Positions 41,601 to 48,730 of a DNA stretch of 64,000 bases are shown here, in pieces; position 1 is the first letter of the stretch, and every line of letters starts with the position of its first letter. This DNA is from PALSA-505 sp036267135. Its GTDB lineage: Bacteria; Actinomycetota; Actinomycetes; Streptosporangiales; Streptosporangiaceae. A program made the translations under genes and the position numbers. The DNA is taken from contig DATAWQ010000054.1 in NCBI GenBank assembly GCA_036267135.1, positions 17,309-81,308 of the forward strand, read 5' to 3'. The notes under the pieces were generated by a model. The model saw only the letters and a list, made by a program, of their open reading frames with translations, did not search any database and was not told the origin of the DNA.

Positions 41601-41743
41601 GGCCGCGGCACACCGGCCCGGGCCGCCGGACCGGCCGCGGCCTGGGTGGTCGAAGCGGCTGCCCAGCCGCCACCGGTCGCTACGGTGGCGCCGAGCGCGG
41701 CCGCACCGATCAGTGAAGCAGTCCTGCGGGGGATTAAGGACAT
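38672..41743 (-). CDS. Large secreted subtilase (S8-like) without canonical His motif
   Basis: A 1023-residue exported protein; ATG 41743 follows AGGAGG. Signal peptide about 1-36. The catalytic-like domain (about 205-500) has D219 in VIVGNVDANSL and S460 in GGTSQSAPFISGAAADV, with VAPES and VNVVSESYG in the right order. Where HGTHVAG should be, it reads GDATGASLLSTGG (D290), and the oxyanion Asn is replaced by Asp in ESAGDSG (D370), the arrangement of sedolisins. The C-terminal ~500 residues are beta-sandwich modules (NPSQLDVQGPG, SVPITVKVTNTANHAGFF). It is a subtilase-like protein with atypical or lost activity. Confidence 0.8.
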   Translation of the reverse strand: MSLIPRRTASLIGAAALGATVATGGGWAAASTTQAAAGPAARAGVPRPSFSRLNPGQVKARSSGPRERVVVVLGDQLTTLPANRAHRHAREAAAASMQAPLVAQLKQVRATHITALSLLNAVAATMPAAEARALSHARGVKGVVPDGTVIIGDAKSATKPVAASRVRKSAIPATAADGQRLCNKSSAKPLVEPEELTSIHATKAAAIATGRGVIVGNVDANSLAGNVNMIRPNGQHVIIDAPNPNENVFSDEFNGDVSTIAAQGTVTYTYASQLPFSKFPAKCSFRIVGDATGASLLSTGGFTDTNSLGQIVAPESQVIAGLQKAVNEGVNVVSESYGFGALPGANDDLIEPTNVAMVQAGVVVVESAGDSGSSGTVSEPSANPAVIDVAGTNDLRLLAQADGYKKGWLDDSMTTLSSGGTAPNGVVVDLAAPGYLGMAVAGINKQPPPALPTEAFGGTSQSAPFISGAAADVIQAYRDTHSGATPTPAQVKQILTSTASDIGAESDQQGAGLLNIYAAVQAARQMPGTSQTRSSPPELVDNPSQLDVQGPGGSTVPTSVTLYNASSSTETVTGTYRALGRETTFGKPVTENVSAPPPGTPIPAQGATAAAPVTFTVPSGVDVLDTDMRWPDPTNSDDNILSFILTDPAGRLAQSSYDFGASNGPNASPDIQHSTVEHPMAGTWTAQILWANGRGHVQSPPDTPGPYTGTVTFRASGQNFTTSPASAPITIPARSSASVPLSVALPRVPGDAPESVQFTGAGGLQSSVPIARRTLIPSAGGSFGATLTSSVSRGAGQIQTFYVNVPQGKRDLDVSFKAPDHAADDPVYYYLFSPADLTSPGPEKFKFEVTATDATPTSGNATGNAALIAADPQPGLWEIDVMQGATTAGTEFSQTVAGNLAYNQLKPVTETGLPTSKSTIIDSGSSVPITVKVTNTANHAGFFELQPAGNDISGGNTVTPERLAPGATGTLTATLSPTVAAGTTVKGTLSVIESTDFGASDPAIGFSLFSDFHDFAYAYKVGS

Positions 41744-41887
41744 GATGCTTCCTCCTGCGTGCCCTCTCAGGTTCCCTGGATGTACCGAGCCGTAGGTTCG
41801 GGTGTAGCACCCGCACCACCATGGAATCAAGGGCGAAACCCGTCCAAAGCAGGCCTTTCGGGCGACCGCGCGCTGGTTGAGCGGGGC

Positions 41888-42969
41888 TCAGGGGCGGATG
41901 GCGACCTGGGTGATGGGGGGAAAGGGTGACCTGGAGGCTTTCGGGGCGGGCGGTGTGGGCGTTGACCGCGACGAGCCTGCCGCTGGCCTCTGCCACGAAC
42001 AGCCAGCGGCTGTCGTGGGCGCGCTGAAGGGTCTCCGGGTCCGATGTGGAGGCCGGCGCTCGGTGGTACGAGCGGGTCTTCGGGATGACCCGGGTGCCGG
42101 TCACGTTCCCCCACCACGACGCCGAGGAGGGCGGCTACGCCGTGCTCCTCATGGACCCCCGCTCCGGCATCGCTATCGGCCTGGACCACATCTCCTTCGG
42201 CGTCGCTGACCGGGCCGGCCTGGACGCCTGGGCAAGCCGGCTCGACGAACTCGGCATCGGGCACTCCGGCGTCATCGACACCGACCAGCCGATGCCCTAT
42301 TCGGTCCTCGTCTTCCGCGATCCCGACAACCTTCAGCCCGGGGTGCCGGTGCGCAGGTCGATGAGGTGCGCGGTCAGCCCGTGGCGTCCGATTTCGGCTA
42401 CGGCCGCCGTGCTGCCGTCCGGGGCGATCACCCCGGTGGGTGGCCAGGAGAAGTAGTTCGGCTCGGCCACGACCGGGCCGGGCAGCCGACGCCGCGAGCC
42501 ATTCGCGCCGTCGATGACCTGGCGGCGGCAACGCCGGTCGGAGCGGTCGCAGGACAGGACGAGCCAGCCGGCCGGGCCGGCCGCGATCATCTGGCCCGGC
42601 ACGGGCCGGTCCCAGCCGGGCCCGGCGTCGTAGACGGTGAAATTGCTGCTGGTCACGAGCACGTACCCGCGGCCGTCGGAGACCGCGGTGGCGGGCAACT
42701 GCGGGCCGCCGAGCGGGAACGGATGATCGGGCCGGACGGGTGCCCGGTGACCGGTCGCCACGACCTGCACCGGAGGCGGCGCGGGTGGCCTTGGCGGCCG
42801 GCCGGGCGGGGTGATCTCCGGCCCGGATGGCAACCGTCACCGCGACGGCCAGGACCAGGCCCGCCAGCAGCACAGGGGGCCACCAGCGGCGGCCAGCGGA
42901 ACGGACGCGGCCGAACTCCACGACCTCAGAGCGATCCTGGCCGGGGCCGTCATCGGGCACGGGCGTCAC
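41888..42969 (-). pseudogene. Broken membrane-anchored propeller-like gene
   Basis: Three pieces are collinear on the minus strand. (1) 42969 to about 42835: an N-terminus with one TM helix (WWPPVLLAGLVLAVAVTVAI). (2) 42833-42345 in a different frame: a Pro-rich linker and propeller-like sequence (VSDGRGYVLVTSSNFTVYDAG, WLVLSCDRSDRRC, VIAPDGSTAAVAEIG). (3) About 42045-41888: the continuation (SRWLFVAEASGRLVAVNAHTA). The latter pieces share frame, but a 290-bp foreign fragment lies between them (42046-42334). A 6-G run at 41915-41920 marks a further frame change before a natural end, TQVAIRP-stop. Original function unknown. Confidence 0.6.
42046..42334 (+). pseudogene. VOC/glyoxalase fragment inserted in antisense to the propeller gene
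   Basis: Frame reads VEAGARWYERVFGMTRVP, GGYAVLLMDPRSGIAIGL, then DHISFGVADRAGLDAWASRL and YSVLVFRDPDNLQ, all typical of the VOC fold. The N-terminal strand and C-terminal end are missing, and about 15-20 residues are absent between GIAIGL and DHISFG. The similarity ends exactly where the antisense propeller gene resumes on both sides. A dead fragment. Confidence 0.65.
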
Positions 42970-43019
42970 AATTCATGATGGCGCTGGCACCGGCCAGACG
43001 CCAGCGGCAGACTGCGGGG

Positions 43020-43712
43020 ATGGGTACTGGTGGGGTGCGGCGGGTGGATCTGGGGTACTTCGTGCGGCCGGCGGAGGAGACGGGGACGGGGCGGGCGCGG
43101 GTCGAGCCGTGCCTGGGGTACCTGGTGGACCATCCTCGCGGGCTGCTGCTGCTCGACACCGGGATGGGCAGCGAGCCGGAGACCGATGCCCACTATCAGT
43201 CCAAGCGGCGGCCGCTCGGGGCGGCGCTGGCCGAGGTGGGGGCACGCGTGGACGATGTGCGGCTGGTGGTGAACTGCCACCTGCACTTCGACCACTGCGG
43301 CGGGAATCCGGACCTGCCGGGTCGGCCGATCTTCACTCAGCGGGCGGAACTGGAGGCGGCCAGGACGACGGAGAACTACACGTTGCCTGAGCTAATCGAC
43401 GCCCCTGGGCTGCGGTACGAGGTGCTGGACGGCGAGGCCGAGGTGCTGCCAGGGGTGCTGGTGGTGCCCACCCCTGGACACACCGCCGGGCACCAGTCGG
43501 TGGTGGTGCGCGGCGGCGACGGCACCGTGGTGATCGCCGGGCAGAGTCACGACGCTGCTACCGGCTACAGTGCGGACGTGCTGGCCTGGCGGGCGCACGG
43601 GGAACGGCACGGGCATTCGCTGCCCCCGTTCCCTGACTGGATCACCCGGCTGCAGCAGTTCGACCCGGCCCGGGTGGTCTTCGCCCACGATCATTCGGTC
43701 TGGATACCTTGA
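43020..43712 (+). CDS. Metallo-beta-lactamase-fold hydrolase (AHL-lactonase-like)
   Basis: A 230-residue MBL-fold enzyme. The dinuclear metal motif HxHxDH is H87-L-H89-F-D91-H92 in CHLHFDHCGG. A later HTAGH, a GQSHDA loop in place of the usual Gly-Asp, and the final AHDHSVW supply the remaining ligands. The domain layout (CLGYLVDHPRGLLLLDTGMG, PTPGHTAGHQS) is that of N-acyl homoserine lactonase-like and related hydrolases. Substrate not determined. Start chosen at ATG 43020; other in-frame ATGs lie just upstream. Confidence 0.85.
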   Translation: MGTGGVRRVDLGYFVRPAEETGTGRARVEPCLGYLVDHPRGLLLLDTGMGSEPETDAHYQSKRRPLGAALAEVGARVDDVRLVVNCHLHFDHCGGNPDLPGRPIFTQRAELEAARTTENYTLPELIDAPGLRYEVLDGEAEVLPGVLVVPTPGHTAGHQSVVVRGGDGTVVIAGQSHDAATGYSADVLAWRAHGERHGHSLPPFPDWITRLQQFDPARVVFAHDHSVWIP

Positions 43713-43730
43713 CCTGGGCAGGCGCCAGTG

Positions 43731-43825
43731 ATGGAAGATCTCGACGCGCCTGACGCTACCTTCGGCTGCCCTGACCTGACTATCTTCACCCGGTTGGACG
43801 AGCTTGGGTTGGTCGTGATCGGGCA
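43731..43825 (+). pseudogene. Fragment of an ISL3-type transposase N-terminus
   Basis: ATG 43731 opens a frame reading FGCPDLTIFTRLDELGLVVIG, which I recognise from the N-terminus of actinobacterial ISL3 transposases. It breaks off after about 31 residues. The zinc-finger and DDE parts are absent. The breakpoint lies directly against the phosphotransferase remnant that follows. The assignment rests on recall and is not searched. Confidence 0.45.
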
Positions 43826-44310
43826 CCCATCCCGAAGAGCTGCCGGCCGAGGTCCTGGACGACGCGGCTCCCGTGCCAGAGCTGACCCCGTCCATCGTTG
43901 AGCGGCTGATGGAGATCATCGAACTCCAGGCTGGCCAAGCCTCCGAGCCCTACGACCACTGGTCGTACGCCTGGCGGATCGCCACCGGTCAGGAATCGGC
44001 TGTCGCCGGGCTCTGGGGGTATTCCTCCGTGGTGTCGGCCTTGGTCGAGCGCCCGCGGCTCGTGTGTGCCGACGTCCCACCACCACGAGAGGCACCGGAC
44101 ATGGTCCATGCCGATCTCAACCCGAGCAATGTCCTGGTCCGTGACGGAGCGGTGGTGGCGGTCGTGGCACACCTTCTCCGATCCGCTGGACGGTGTCCGA
44201 AGGCGGCTGTGGACGAGAATCCGCGTCGTGGTCGGCTGGGAGGGGGCGGCGGTGCTCGCAGCGGCACAGAACTCGAAACCGGCGGCTTCCATCTCAGCTA
44301 CACCCTGGAA
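43826..44310 (+). pseudogene. Aminoglycoside phosphotransferase (APH)-family remnant
   Basis: In the frame of 43873, EELPAEVLDDAAPVPELTPS, the APH helix ERLMEIIELQAGQAS and the catalytic loop MVHADLNPSNVLVRDGAVV (Brenner-type HxDxxxxN) are legible. At about 44160 the frame changes: the other frame continues WHTFSDPLDGVRRRLWTR and VVGWEGAAVLAA, the usual APH C-terminal helices. The N-lobe is missing. So the gene is truncated, frameshifted and non-functional. Confidence 0.65.
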
Positions 44311-44361
44311 TGCGATGAGCCACTTACGCGCATTACTCCAATGGGTTAAGCAGCGAACTAA

Positions 44362-44664
44362 TTAGCCGTTAACGGGGTCGCCCACCATCAGCCCGATCAG
44401 CGAGATCTGCTGAGCCGCGCCCTTGAAAGTCGCGCACGTGACGTTAACGGTGGGAGACTCGAGGATGAGGCTGTAGGTCTGGAGGGTAACGACCTCCGGA
44501 TTCGGGTCGCCGCTGAGCCGGATGTCGACTTGATCCAGGAGCATCGTGCTGTCAGGCGTAACGACAGTGAGCTTGACAGTGGCGTCCTGGCCGTCGGGGT
44601 CATGGGCTGGATGAGATTCGCCTGCACCGATAACTGCTATGCCAAATCCTATCGGGTAGCGCAT
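44362..44664 (-). CDS. Hypothetical 100-residue protein, possibly a fragment
   Basis: ATG 44664 gives a protein beginning RYPIGFGIAVIGAGE and continuing as beta-strand-rich sequence (VKLTVVTPDSTMLLDQVDI, YSLILESPTVNVTCATF) with one Cys and a final LIGLMVGDPVNG. It resembles the C-terminal part of a secreted beta-sandwich protein, but there is no signal peptide or RBS I trust. It lies among pseudogenes, so it may be a relic. I do not recognise the family. Confidence 0.4.
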   Translation of the reverse strand: MRYPIGFGIAVIGAGESHPAHDPDGQDATVKLTVVTPDSTMLLDQVDIRLSGDPNPEVVTLQTYSLILESPTVNVTCATFKGAAQQISLIGLMVGDPVNG

Positions 44665-44697
44665 CGGCGACAAAGCGGTAAATTGGGTGGATCGGCT

Positions 44698-44715
44698 AAA
44701 GCGGCATTCCGCTTT
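44698..44715. terminator. Small perfect hairpin AAAGCGG-CATT-CCGCTTT
   Basis: Seven-bp arms with a tetraloop and T-rich 3' arm, between the divergent hypothetical gene and the methyltransferase. It may be a weak terminator or part of a promoter leader. Confidence 0.4.
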
Positions 44716-44763
44716 GGGACTGACCACGCAAGCGCTGCCTGACGTGGCGCTGGAGGGGGCTGG

Positions 44764-45420
44764 ATGGGCGAGGTCGATCCTGACGTTAGGGCGCAGGGAT
44801 TTGCGGCCGAGGCGATTGGGGCGGGCGATCCGACCGGGTGGTTCGAGCGGCTGTACGCCGGGGCCGAGGTTGGCGAGGAGGTCGTGCCGTGGGACCGCGG
44901 GTCGCCGCACCGGTTCCTGGTGCAGTGGGCGGCGGCCCGGCGGCTGAGCGGCGGGGGCCGGCGGGCGCTCGTGGTGGGCTGCGGTCTGGGTGACGATGCC
45001 GAGTACGTCGCGGGGCGCGGCTTCGACACGGTGGCCTTCGACATTTCGGCCAGCGCCATCCGGGCGGCTCAGCGCCGCTATCCGGACAGTGCCGTGCACT
45101 TTGTCACCGCGGATCTGCTCGATCCGCCGGCCGAGTGGGAGCGTGCGTTCGGCCTGGTGGTGGAGAACATGACGCTGCAGGCGCTGCCCGACCCGCCCCG
45201 GGCCACCGCGATCGCCAACGTGGGGCGGCCGGTGGCACCGGGCGGCACGCTGTTCGTGCACGCCCGGTCCCGCGAGCAGGGTGACCCGGACGACGGGCCG
45301 CCGTGGGCTCTGACGCGGGCCGAGATCGAGGCCGTCGCCGCCAGTGGGCTGGACGTGGTGCGGATCGAGGACGCCCGCGAGCCGGGGGCGCGCCGGTGGC
45401 TGGCCGAGTTCCGGCGTCCC
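44764..45420 (+). pseudogene. SAM-dependent methyltransferase, fused or truncated at its 3' end
   Basis: From ATG 44764 the frame gives a TPMT/class I methyltransferase: the opening DPTGWFERLYAGAEVGEEVVPWDRG, motif I LVVGCGLGDDAEY, the SAM-binding acidic VAFDISASAI and DLLDPP, and a late RTRAEIEAVAASGLDVVRI-like segment. About residue 219 (RRWLAEFRRPG) it loses homology-like character and runs on for 100 low-complexity residues to 45720, antiparallel to the sense of the next fragment. The catalytic domain is intact, so it could still work with a foreign tail; the true stop has been lost. Confidence 0.65.
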
Positions 45421-45421
45421 G

Positions 45422-45634
45422 GGGGCAGAAGCAGGGATGCACGCCGACGTGAACCAGCGTCCCGCCGGGCAGCTCCGGCTTCGGGTGCGGCACCGGGAGC
45501 TGGCCTCGGCGTGGTTCGACTACCTGCTGTGCTCGACCGCCGAACTGGAGCAGCTTGTGGCCGGGACCGGCCGGCGGCTGGCGGACGTGCGATCCGAGGG
45601 TGGGAGCTACCTGGCCAAGCTCGTCAAGCGCTGA
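45422..45634 (+). pseudogene. 3' fragment of a second methyltransferase-like gene
   Basis: In the +1 frame relative to the preceding gene, sequence after ATG 45436 reads VNQRPAGQLRLRVRHREL, SAWFDYLLCSTAELEQLVAG and VRSEGGSYLAKLVKR-stop. This is the usual C-terminal strand order of a different SAM methyltransferase. The SAM-binding part is absent. The junction at about 45420 thus joins parts of two genes. Confidence 0.5.
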
Positions 45635-45707
45635 GCTGGGTGGCTGGCCCGCTGGCGGGCTGGTGCGCCGGGGGCGGCGGTGTTCCGGGGCTCGGCGGTG
45701 GTTTGGG

Positions 45708-45727
45708 AACCGTTCAGTAAAGCATTG
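45708..45727 (-). repeat. Dispersed repeat copy (CTTTACTGAACGGTTCCC)
   Basis: The minus strand reads GCTTTACTGAACGGT, sharing GCTTTACTGAA and the ACGGT core with the copy at 36587-36605. It follows the methyltransferase fragment. Confidence 0.5.
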
Positions 45728-45740
45728 TCGTTTTGTGGCG

Positions 45741-47021
45741 TTACTGACCGCCGGGCGCTAGCTCCCAATCGGTGCCGTCGACGCCGTCGCGAAGTTGCAG
45801 GCCGGCCGCGGCGAGCGCGTCGCGGATGACGTCGGCGGCCTGGTAACTGCCGTCGTCGCGGAGCGTGCCGCGCAGGGTGATCAGGCGGTCCACGGCGGGG
45901 GCGAGGCGTTCACGGGGGTCGCCGAGGCCGTCCTGGGCGGCGCGGCCGAGCCGGGTGATCAGGGTGCGCAGGACGGCGCGGGCCTGCTCGGTGCCCTGGT
46001 CCTCTTCGGTGTCGGCGGCCCAGTCGTGGATCGCGGCGTCGAGGTCGAGGACGGCCGCGACCATCGCGGCCGCGTCCTGGTCGCGTTCGGCCGCGTCGAA
46101 GCGGCGCTGTGCGGACTCGGTGAGGTCGGTCAGGGTGTCCGGTGCGGGTGGCGGCTCGGTGCTCGGGGCCGGCCGGGACGGGGTGTTCGGGGTGGCCGGG
46201 GCGCCGCGGCTGACCAGGGCCTGGAGTTCGGCGAGCGGGATCGCGGTGCCGGCCGGGAGCATCGTGCTGGCGCCCCGGCGGCGGACGGTGAGGCCGCCGT
46301 GGCCGGATACCTCGACGGCGCCGGCCAGCAGGTCGAACACGGCCACCGTGTGCTCGTCGATGCCGAGCACGGCGGCGTCGGCGGGCAGCTCGCGTTCGAG
46401 CTGGCAGAGCCTGCGCTCGCCCAGGTAGCAGTACCTGGTGTCGTAGTTACGGCCCTCGGCGTTGTCGTAGTGCGGGATCACCGCGACGTTGAGGCCCAGG
46501 GCGGACATCAGGTCCAGGCCGGCCACCCAGTGCGGCGGCGCGCCGACCTTGTAGATCTCGTAGACCGGGACCGCGGCCAGGCCGATCGTGACCGCGGCGG
46601 CGGACGCGAGCACGGTCACGCCCCGGCCGGCCAGCAGCCGGTCGCGCAGCGCGGCGGCGACGGGGCCGTCCCGCCACTGCGCCAGGGCGTACGTGGGGCT
46701 GCCGGGGCCGGAGAACACCCAGTCGGCGTCGCGTACGGCGGCGGCGTCGGCGGGCGTGGGGTCGTCGTGGGCCGAGGTGGGGCGCAGGCCGGACAGGACG
46801 GTCACGTCGAGGCCGACGCTCTTGGCGAAGTACTCGTTCCTGGTGCGGGCGGACAGGGCGTCGGCGTTCACCTGGAACCGGTACGGGGTCTCGAGCAGGA
46901 TCGCGCGGGGGCGGGCCAGGTTCAGGCGGGCCACCAGCGCGCGGTGCGTCGTCACCATCGTCGGGCTGGTCTCGCCCGAGCCCATCACGGCCAGAATGTG
47001 GCAACCGGCCGCCTCGGTCAT
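45741..47021 (-). CDS. S51/class I amidotransferase-like protein with CysRS-type C-terminal domain
   Basis: A 426-residue protein. The N-terminal ~240 residues resemble peptidase E/cyanophycinase-like folds: ILAVMGSGETSPTMV, YFAKSVGLDVTVL, FSGPGSPTYALAQW, the nucleophile-elbow position VTVLASAAAVTIGL and the late VLGIDEHTAVAVFD-like strand. A Pro-rich linker follows. The last ~110 residues form a helical bundle ending YQAADVIRDALAAAGLQLRDGVDGTDWEL, the pattern of the CysS/YqeB C-terminal domain of cysteinyl-tRNA synthetase. ATG 47021 follows GGAGGCGG. The function of such fusions is unknown; small-molecule amide hydrolysis with tRNA or cysteine sensing is speculation. Confidence 0.75.
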   Translation of the reverse strand: MTEAAGCHILAVMGSGETSPTMVTTHRALVARLNLARPRAILLETPYRFQVNADALSARTRNEYFAKSVGLDVTVLSGLRPTSAHDDPTPADAAAVRDADWVFSGPGSPTYALAQWRDGPVAAALRDRLLAGRGVTVLASAAAVTIGLAAVPVYEIYKVGAPPHWVAGLDLMSALGLNVAVIPHYDNAEGRNYDTRYCYLGERRLCQLERELPADAAVLGIDEHTVAVFDLLAGAVEVSGHGGLTVRRRGASTMLPAGTAIPLAELQALVSRGAPATPNTPSRPAPSTEPPPAPDTLTDLTESAQRRFDAAERDQDAAAMVAAVLDLDAAIHDWAADTEEDQGTEQARAVLRTLITRLGRAAQDGLGDPRERLAPAVDRLITLRGTLRDDGSYQAADVIRDALAAAGLQLRDGVDGTDWELAPGGQ

Positions 47022-47096
47022 CCGGCCCGCCTCCTCCCCCACGCGCTGCCCTCCCCGCCAACCGTAACCGAGCCAGCCATGATCACCGTCGTGGCG

Positions 47097-47762
47097 TCAC
47101 CCGGCGGCGCGCGGGGAGACCAAACCGGTCTGGTAGGCGAAGACGACGAGTTGCGCCCGGTCGCGGGCGCCGAGCTTGGTCATCGCCCGGCTGACGTGGG
47201 TCTTGGCGGTGGTGGGGCTGAGCACCAAGGCCTCGGCGATCTCGTCGTTGGACAGGCCGTGCGCGGCCAGGGCCACCACCTCTCGTTCCCTGTTGGTGAG
47301 GCTTTCCATTCCCGCCGCGGCGAGCGCGTCGGGTGGCCGGGCAACAAACTCGCTGATCAGGCGGCGGGTGACGGCCGGGGACAGCAGTGCCTCCCCGCGG
47401 GCGACGACGTGCAGAGCCTGCAGCAGCTCGGCCGGCTCGGTGTCCTTCAGCAGGAACCCGAACGCGCCCGCCCGCAGGGCGCGGAAAATGTACTCGTCGA
47501 GCCCGAAGTTGGTGAGGATCACGACGCGCACGCCGTCAAGGCGCGAGTCCGCGACGATCTGCCTGGTGGCCTCGATGCCGTCGATCACCGGCATCTGAAT
47601 GTCCACCAGCGCGATGTCCGGACGGTGCTCGACGGCCAGCGCCACCGCCTGCTGCCCGTCGGTAGCCTCGGCGACCACCTCGATGTCGTCTTCGGCTTCG
47701 AGCAGCGCCCTGATGCCGCTGCGGATCAGGGCCTGGTCGTCGGCCAGCAGGATCCTGATCAA
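47097..47762 (-). CDS. NarL/LuxR-family response regulator
   Basis: A 221-residue regulator: acidic pocket LLADDQ, phospho-acceptor D54 in LVDIQMP, K106 in FLLKDTEP, and a LuxR HTH with LTNREREVVALAAHGLS, IAEALVLSPTTAKTHV and AMTKLGARDRAQLVVFAY. The kinase gene immediately upstream overlaps it by 4 bp (ATGA at 47762), so they form a two-component system. Divergent from a DHA2 drug transporter across 165 bp, a possible target. Confidence 0.93.
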   Translation of the reverse strand: MIRILLADDQALIRSGIRALLEAEDDIEVVAEATDGQQAVALAVEHRPDIALVDIQMPVIDGIEATRQIVADSRLDGVRVVILTNFGLDEYIFRALRAGAFGFLLKDTEPAELLQALHVVARGEALLSPAVTRRLISEFVARPPDALAAAGMESLTNREREVVALAAHGLSNDEIAEALVLSPTTAKTHVSRAMTKLGARDRAQLVVFAYQTGLVSPRAAG

Positions 47763-48565
47763 GACGGCCCCCGCGCGGGTAGTTCGGCGCGCACCTGGAA
47801 ACCCCCACCCGCTTCCCCATCCCCGTGCACGCGCGGTCCGGTGTGGAGCCGGCCGCCGAGCGCGGTCACCCGTTCCCGCATGCCGATGAGGCCCAGGCCC
47901 GGGGCCACCGGCCGGGCGCCGTTGCTGGTGCTGGTGCTGGTGCTGGTGCCAGCGCCGTCGTCTTCGATCTGGATCGAGAGGGCGTCCGGCGCGTAGTGCA
48001 GGTGAACCGACGCGCGGGCCGGGCCGGCGTGCCGGGTCACGTTGGTGAGCGCCTCCTGCACGATCCGGTAGGCGGCCTGGTCCACGCCGGGGGGCAGCGG
48101 CCGCTCGGGGCCGGTCACCGTCACGGTCACCGGGAGCCCAGCCGCCCGCGCACGGGCCACCAGGCTCTCCAGCTGGCTGAGGCCGCTGCCGTCGTCTTCG
48201 CGCCGCAGCACGCCGAGCGTCGCGCGCAGTTCCCTGGTGGCGTCCGCGCCCGCCTCCTGGATGGCCAGCAGCGCCGGCGGTACGTCCTCGCCCCGTTTGC
48301 GGGCCAGGTGCACCGCCACGCCGGCCTGAACGCTGATCACGGAGATGCTGTGCGTCAGGGAATCGTGCAGCTCACGGGCGATCCGCAGCCGCTCCTCCAT
48401 CGCCTTGCGCCGGGCGGCTTCGTCCTTGGTCCGCTCCGCCTCCTCCGCGCGCTGCTCGACCTCGCGGACGTGCAATTGCCACATGTAAGCCGTCACGGCC
48501 ATGACGCCCGCCGAGATGAGCCATCCGGCGGCGTAGAACCTCTGCCGACTGCGATCTGTACGCAT
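47759..48565 (-). CDS. Short sensor histidine kinase (HisKA_3), one TM helix
   Basis: A 268-residue kinase, short for its class: the usual four-to-six helix sensor is missing. One TM helix (about 12-31, YAAGWLISAGVMAVTAYMW) is followed by a charged coiled coil (EVEQRAEEAERTKDEAARRK), then H67 in RELHDSLTHSIS, the N-box QEALTNVTRHAG and G-boxes ending LGLIGMRERVTALGG. A (GTGCTG)n microsatellite codes for a TSTSTSTS run in the ATP lid loop. It may respond to membrane state or a partner protein. Confidence 0.9.
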   Translation of the reverse strand: MRTDRSRQRFYAAGWLISAGVMAVTAYMWQLHVREVEQRAEEAERTKDEAARRKAMEERLRIARELHDSLTHSISVISVQAGVAVHLARKRGEDVPPALLAIQEAGADATRELRATLGVLRREDDGSGLSQLESLVARARAAGLPVTVTVTGPERPLPPGVDQAAYRIVQEALTNVTRHAGPARASVHLHYAPDALSIQIEDDGAGTSTSTSTSNGARPVAPGLGLIGMRERVTALGGRLHTGPRVHGDGEAGGGFQVRAELPARGPS

Positions 48566-48730
48566 CCTTCGAGCGTACGCGTCCCGCCCGCGAGCGCATC
48601 CGCCCGCAGTTGCTATTGCCGGCTACTCCCCACGTAGTACCCCGGCGCCGGGCCGCATCCCCGCTGACCAGGCAGAAGACGCTTCCTGCGCACGACGACG
48701 GCGAGGCGTCCAGCCGACAGCATCGATGGC

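Noticed and set aside
43786..44292. Minus-strand ORF opposite the APH remnant
   Set aside because: The plus strand carries the recognisable APH motifs; the minus frame shows none.
47929..47952. GTGCTG run as a regulatory repeat
   Set aside because: It is in frame inside the kinase gene and codes for a Thr/Ser run; recorded only as a slippage site.
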